Assembly (NCBI GenBank): GCA_027596075.1
Contig: JADGJC010000356.1
Location: 1,974 to 33,184 of the forward strand
Source of the DNA: Rhizophlyctis rosea
Lineage: Eukaryota; Chytridiomycota; Chytridiomycetes; Rhizophlyctidales; Rhizophlyctidaceae
Direction: 5' to 3'
DNA length: 31,211 bases
Position 1 is the stretch's first letter. The number at the start of each line of letters is the position of its first letter. Below the pieces are notes generated by a model, which was not told the DNA's origin, searched no databases, and worked only from the letters and a program-made list of their open reading frames with translations. The translations under genes and the position numbers were made by a program. Shown piece after piece: positions 29,501 through 31,211 of the stretch.

Positions 29501-31211
29501 ACATTCCTTTGGAAGGCGGGATGACTGCGGGATGTGGAACGGGGATGCGGGATGAAGATGCGGGAGGAGGTCACCAAAGGGAACATCTGACAGGGCGCGA
29601 GAAGCAGAGCGGCGAGCCCGACAATCCGGGAGAGAGGCTAGGATGAAGTGGTGAACTGGAGCTGAGCCGAAAGTGAACGTCACGACCCACATCTCCACCT
29701 CATCCATATCTTCCATGTCACGTGAAACGAAAATTACACAACTGCAGTGAGGCTCCGCCTTAAAAGAAGCGGCCATATTGTTGCCTTTTGCGCTGAGAAA
29801 AAAAGAAACGAGGGCCTCGCCAACCGGAACGAATTCACTCCGCGTACGACATAATGATGCATCGCCGCTTACCGAGTTTGCCGAATGGCTTCCTCCATGT
29901 GGTTGCTACTTTGTCAAACTATAAATGGAGCAATCACAGGTAGGAATTGACCAACCCTTGCAACGAAACAGCGCCCTACCAGCACTCCGACTATCCTGGC
30001 TTCAAACTTCTCCGAGTTTGTGAAGCGTCTGTGAAAACACAGAATCTTCCCAACCGGTCATACGAACGACGCATCAAGTATGCGTCAGAACGCACCATTC
30101 GACAGGCTACCCAAGAGATTTAATTGCCCGTCTCTGACTTTGACATCCCGGATCAGACTTGAAAGGTCCCAAACCGCATGCCAAAAAAAGAGAAATGAGA
30201 AGAAGCAGGCAAACATACAATGCATAGTCAATTGCCACGACGTTGTGCTGAACCATTTTCATACCTTACTATTTTCGTTGCATCTACACTATCGTGACCA
30301 CAGCCTGCCACGAGCGACTCCTTCCAGCATAAACAAAAAACCCTCAAAACAGGCGGACCAAGAAGACTGAGTAAGTCATCGGGGTAGGGTGGTAAATCCC
30401 AAGAGGTGTTCTCATGACCCGTATGATAACATTGTCTTCACTTCCAAATGGTCATCATTACCAGCTGTGGGCGTGGTCATATACGGGGAGCATTATTTGT
30501 GCACAAGTACATTTGGTGGAAGCCAGGAAAGCGCAATTGAAAAAGGGTTCGTCGCCTCATGCCCCACGCTTCTCCATGGGCCGTTTACAACAGCGATTGT
30601 TTTTTTGCCACGGGGTCTTACACCGACATTGCAATGCGCATCCCATCCAAATATGTCGCAGAACCCAACCACGGAATCGCATGCGGTCTGCACGTGTTGC
30701 AGTAGACACCAAAAAACATGGTCTTGCAACCGTTGAAGGGCGGAATGATGGAAACACTACAGAAATGGGAAGCGACCATGTGAGAGGTGGGATGCTTCAG
30801 GACAGAGCTCTCCATTTGATGCAGTCTGAGCATACCTGCGGGGATACTATTCAACCTTTTCCTGTCAATTAGAAGAGTCGTCAACTCAAAGCAGAGTGGA
30901 AATAACCCCGGGAGGTTTTCCTGTCGCCTCCGAACATGTTGGTCATTCCAGACGCACGACGCTATGGAGTATAGTTTCTTTTGATATGTGGACACATAAA
31001 TGGTTCCGACATTCCGTTTTGCCATAGAAAAGGTATTTGGCATCACTTGAAAAAGGTCTCTTTCCGCCTGCAAAATGTGGCTCTCAGCATGTTATAATGC
31101 GATGAACATGAACGGGTTCCTGCCAGCCTGTGAATAGCCCGTGGAAGCTGTGTAATGGTTTTCATGCGTGTGTCGTACGTGGGGTGCGAGGCAGAAGGAG
31201 GATGGGGGGGG
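26577..31211. other. 4.6-kb right end without a supported gene
   Basis: ORFs on both strands are short or mutually overlapping. The longest, minus 28375-28995 (206 codons from a GTG), has one hydrophobic stretch (LIFISIIVFRLIFYIPFHYM) and a possible GT-AG splice at its 3' end, but no domain. GTTGCATTTGTT occurs twice at 28927 and 28946 (19-bp period). TATAAATG at 29920-29927 (plus) has no evident gene downstream. The last ~20 bases are G-rich. Confidence 0.45.

Overview
The window looks like nuclear DNA from a fungus, most likely an early-diverging zoosporic (chytrid-type) lineage. The support is spliceosomal introns of 59-92 nt with GTRAGT-like donors, TATAAATA boxes 66-89 nt upstream of ATGs, AATAAA signals, a secreted chitin deacetylase with a Thr-rich stalk and ShKT-like Cys modules, and a Golgi-type GH38 relative. 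The chytrid assignment is inference. Nothing prokaryotic, viral, tRNA, rRNA or CRISPR-like was found.

Layout: (1) 1-339, minus, 5' end of a Pro-rich ORF that runs off the left edge. (2) 1.18-1.43 kb, a palindrome- and hairpin-rich patch that may be the end of a small Helitron- or SINE-like element. (3) 1.6-3.4 kb, minus, coding-like segments of a leucine-rich, F-box/LRR-type protein spread over several frames; a decayed or error-ridden gene. (4) 3.4-6.9 kb, no convincing gene. (5) 6930-8411, minus, intact intronless polysaccharide (chitin) deacetylase with promoter and poly(A) signal. (6) 8.5-14.5 kb, a 6-kb stretch without a supportable gene. (7) 14493-18738, minus, a four-exon RBR (RING1-IBR-RING2) E3 ubiquitin ligase of 1341 aa; what look like two separate ORFs are joined by three phase-0 introns. 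(8) 19863-23220, plus, a four-exon GH38 alpha-mannosidase-II-like protein of 1047 aa with an N-terminal signal peptide and a C-terminal RDEL. (9) 25043-26480, minus, a secreted seven-bladed-propeller lactonase / carboxymuconate-cyclase-like gene of three exons with one unexplained in-frame TGA. (10) 26.6-31.2 kb, no convincing gene.

The most interesting object is the GH38-like protein. The family fold is recognisable along its length and three introns rebuild it exactly, but most metal and catalytic residues are replaced (H-x-D to Q-K-D, the nucleophile Asp to Ser, the His of HHDAITGT to Ile, the acid/base Asp to Glu). The tail is an ER-retrieval-type signal. It reads as an ER-lumen GH38 pseudoenzyme, plausibly a glycan-binding or quality-control factor.

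The genes do not form an obvious pathway. Three of the four well-supported genes enter the secretory route (deacetylase, lactonase, GH38-like protein); the fourth is a ubiquitin ligase divergently oriented from the GH38-like gene across 1.1 kb. All residue numbers and splice junctions were worked out by hand from the sequence. Family assignments rest on motif recognition, not on database searches.
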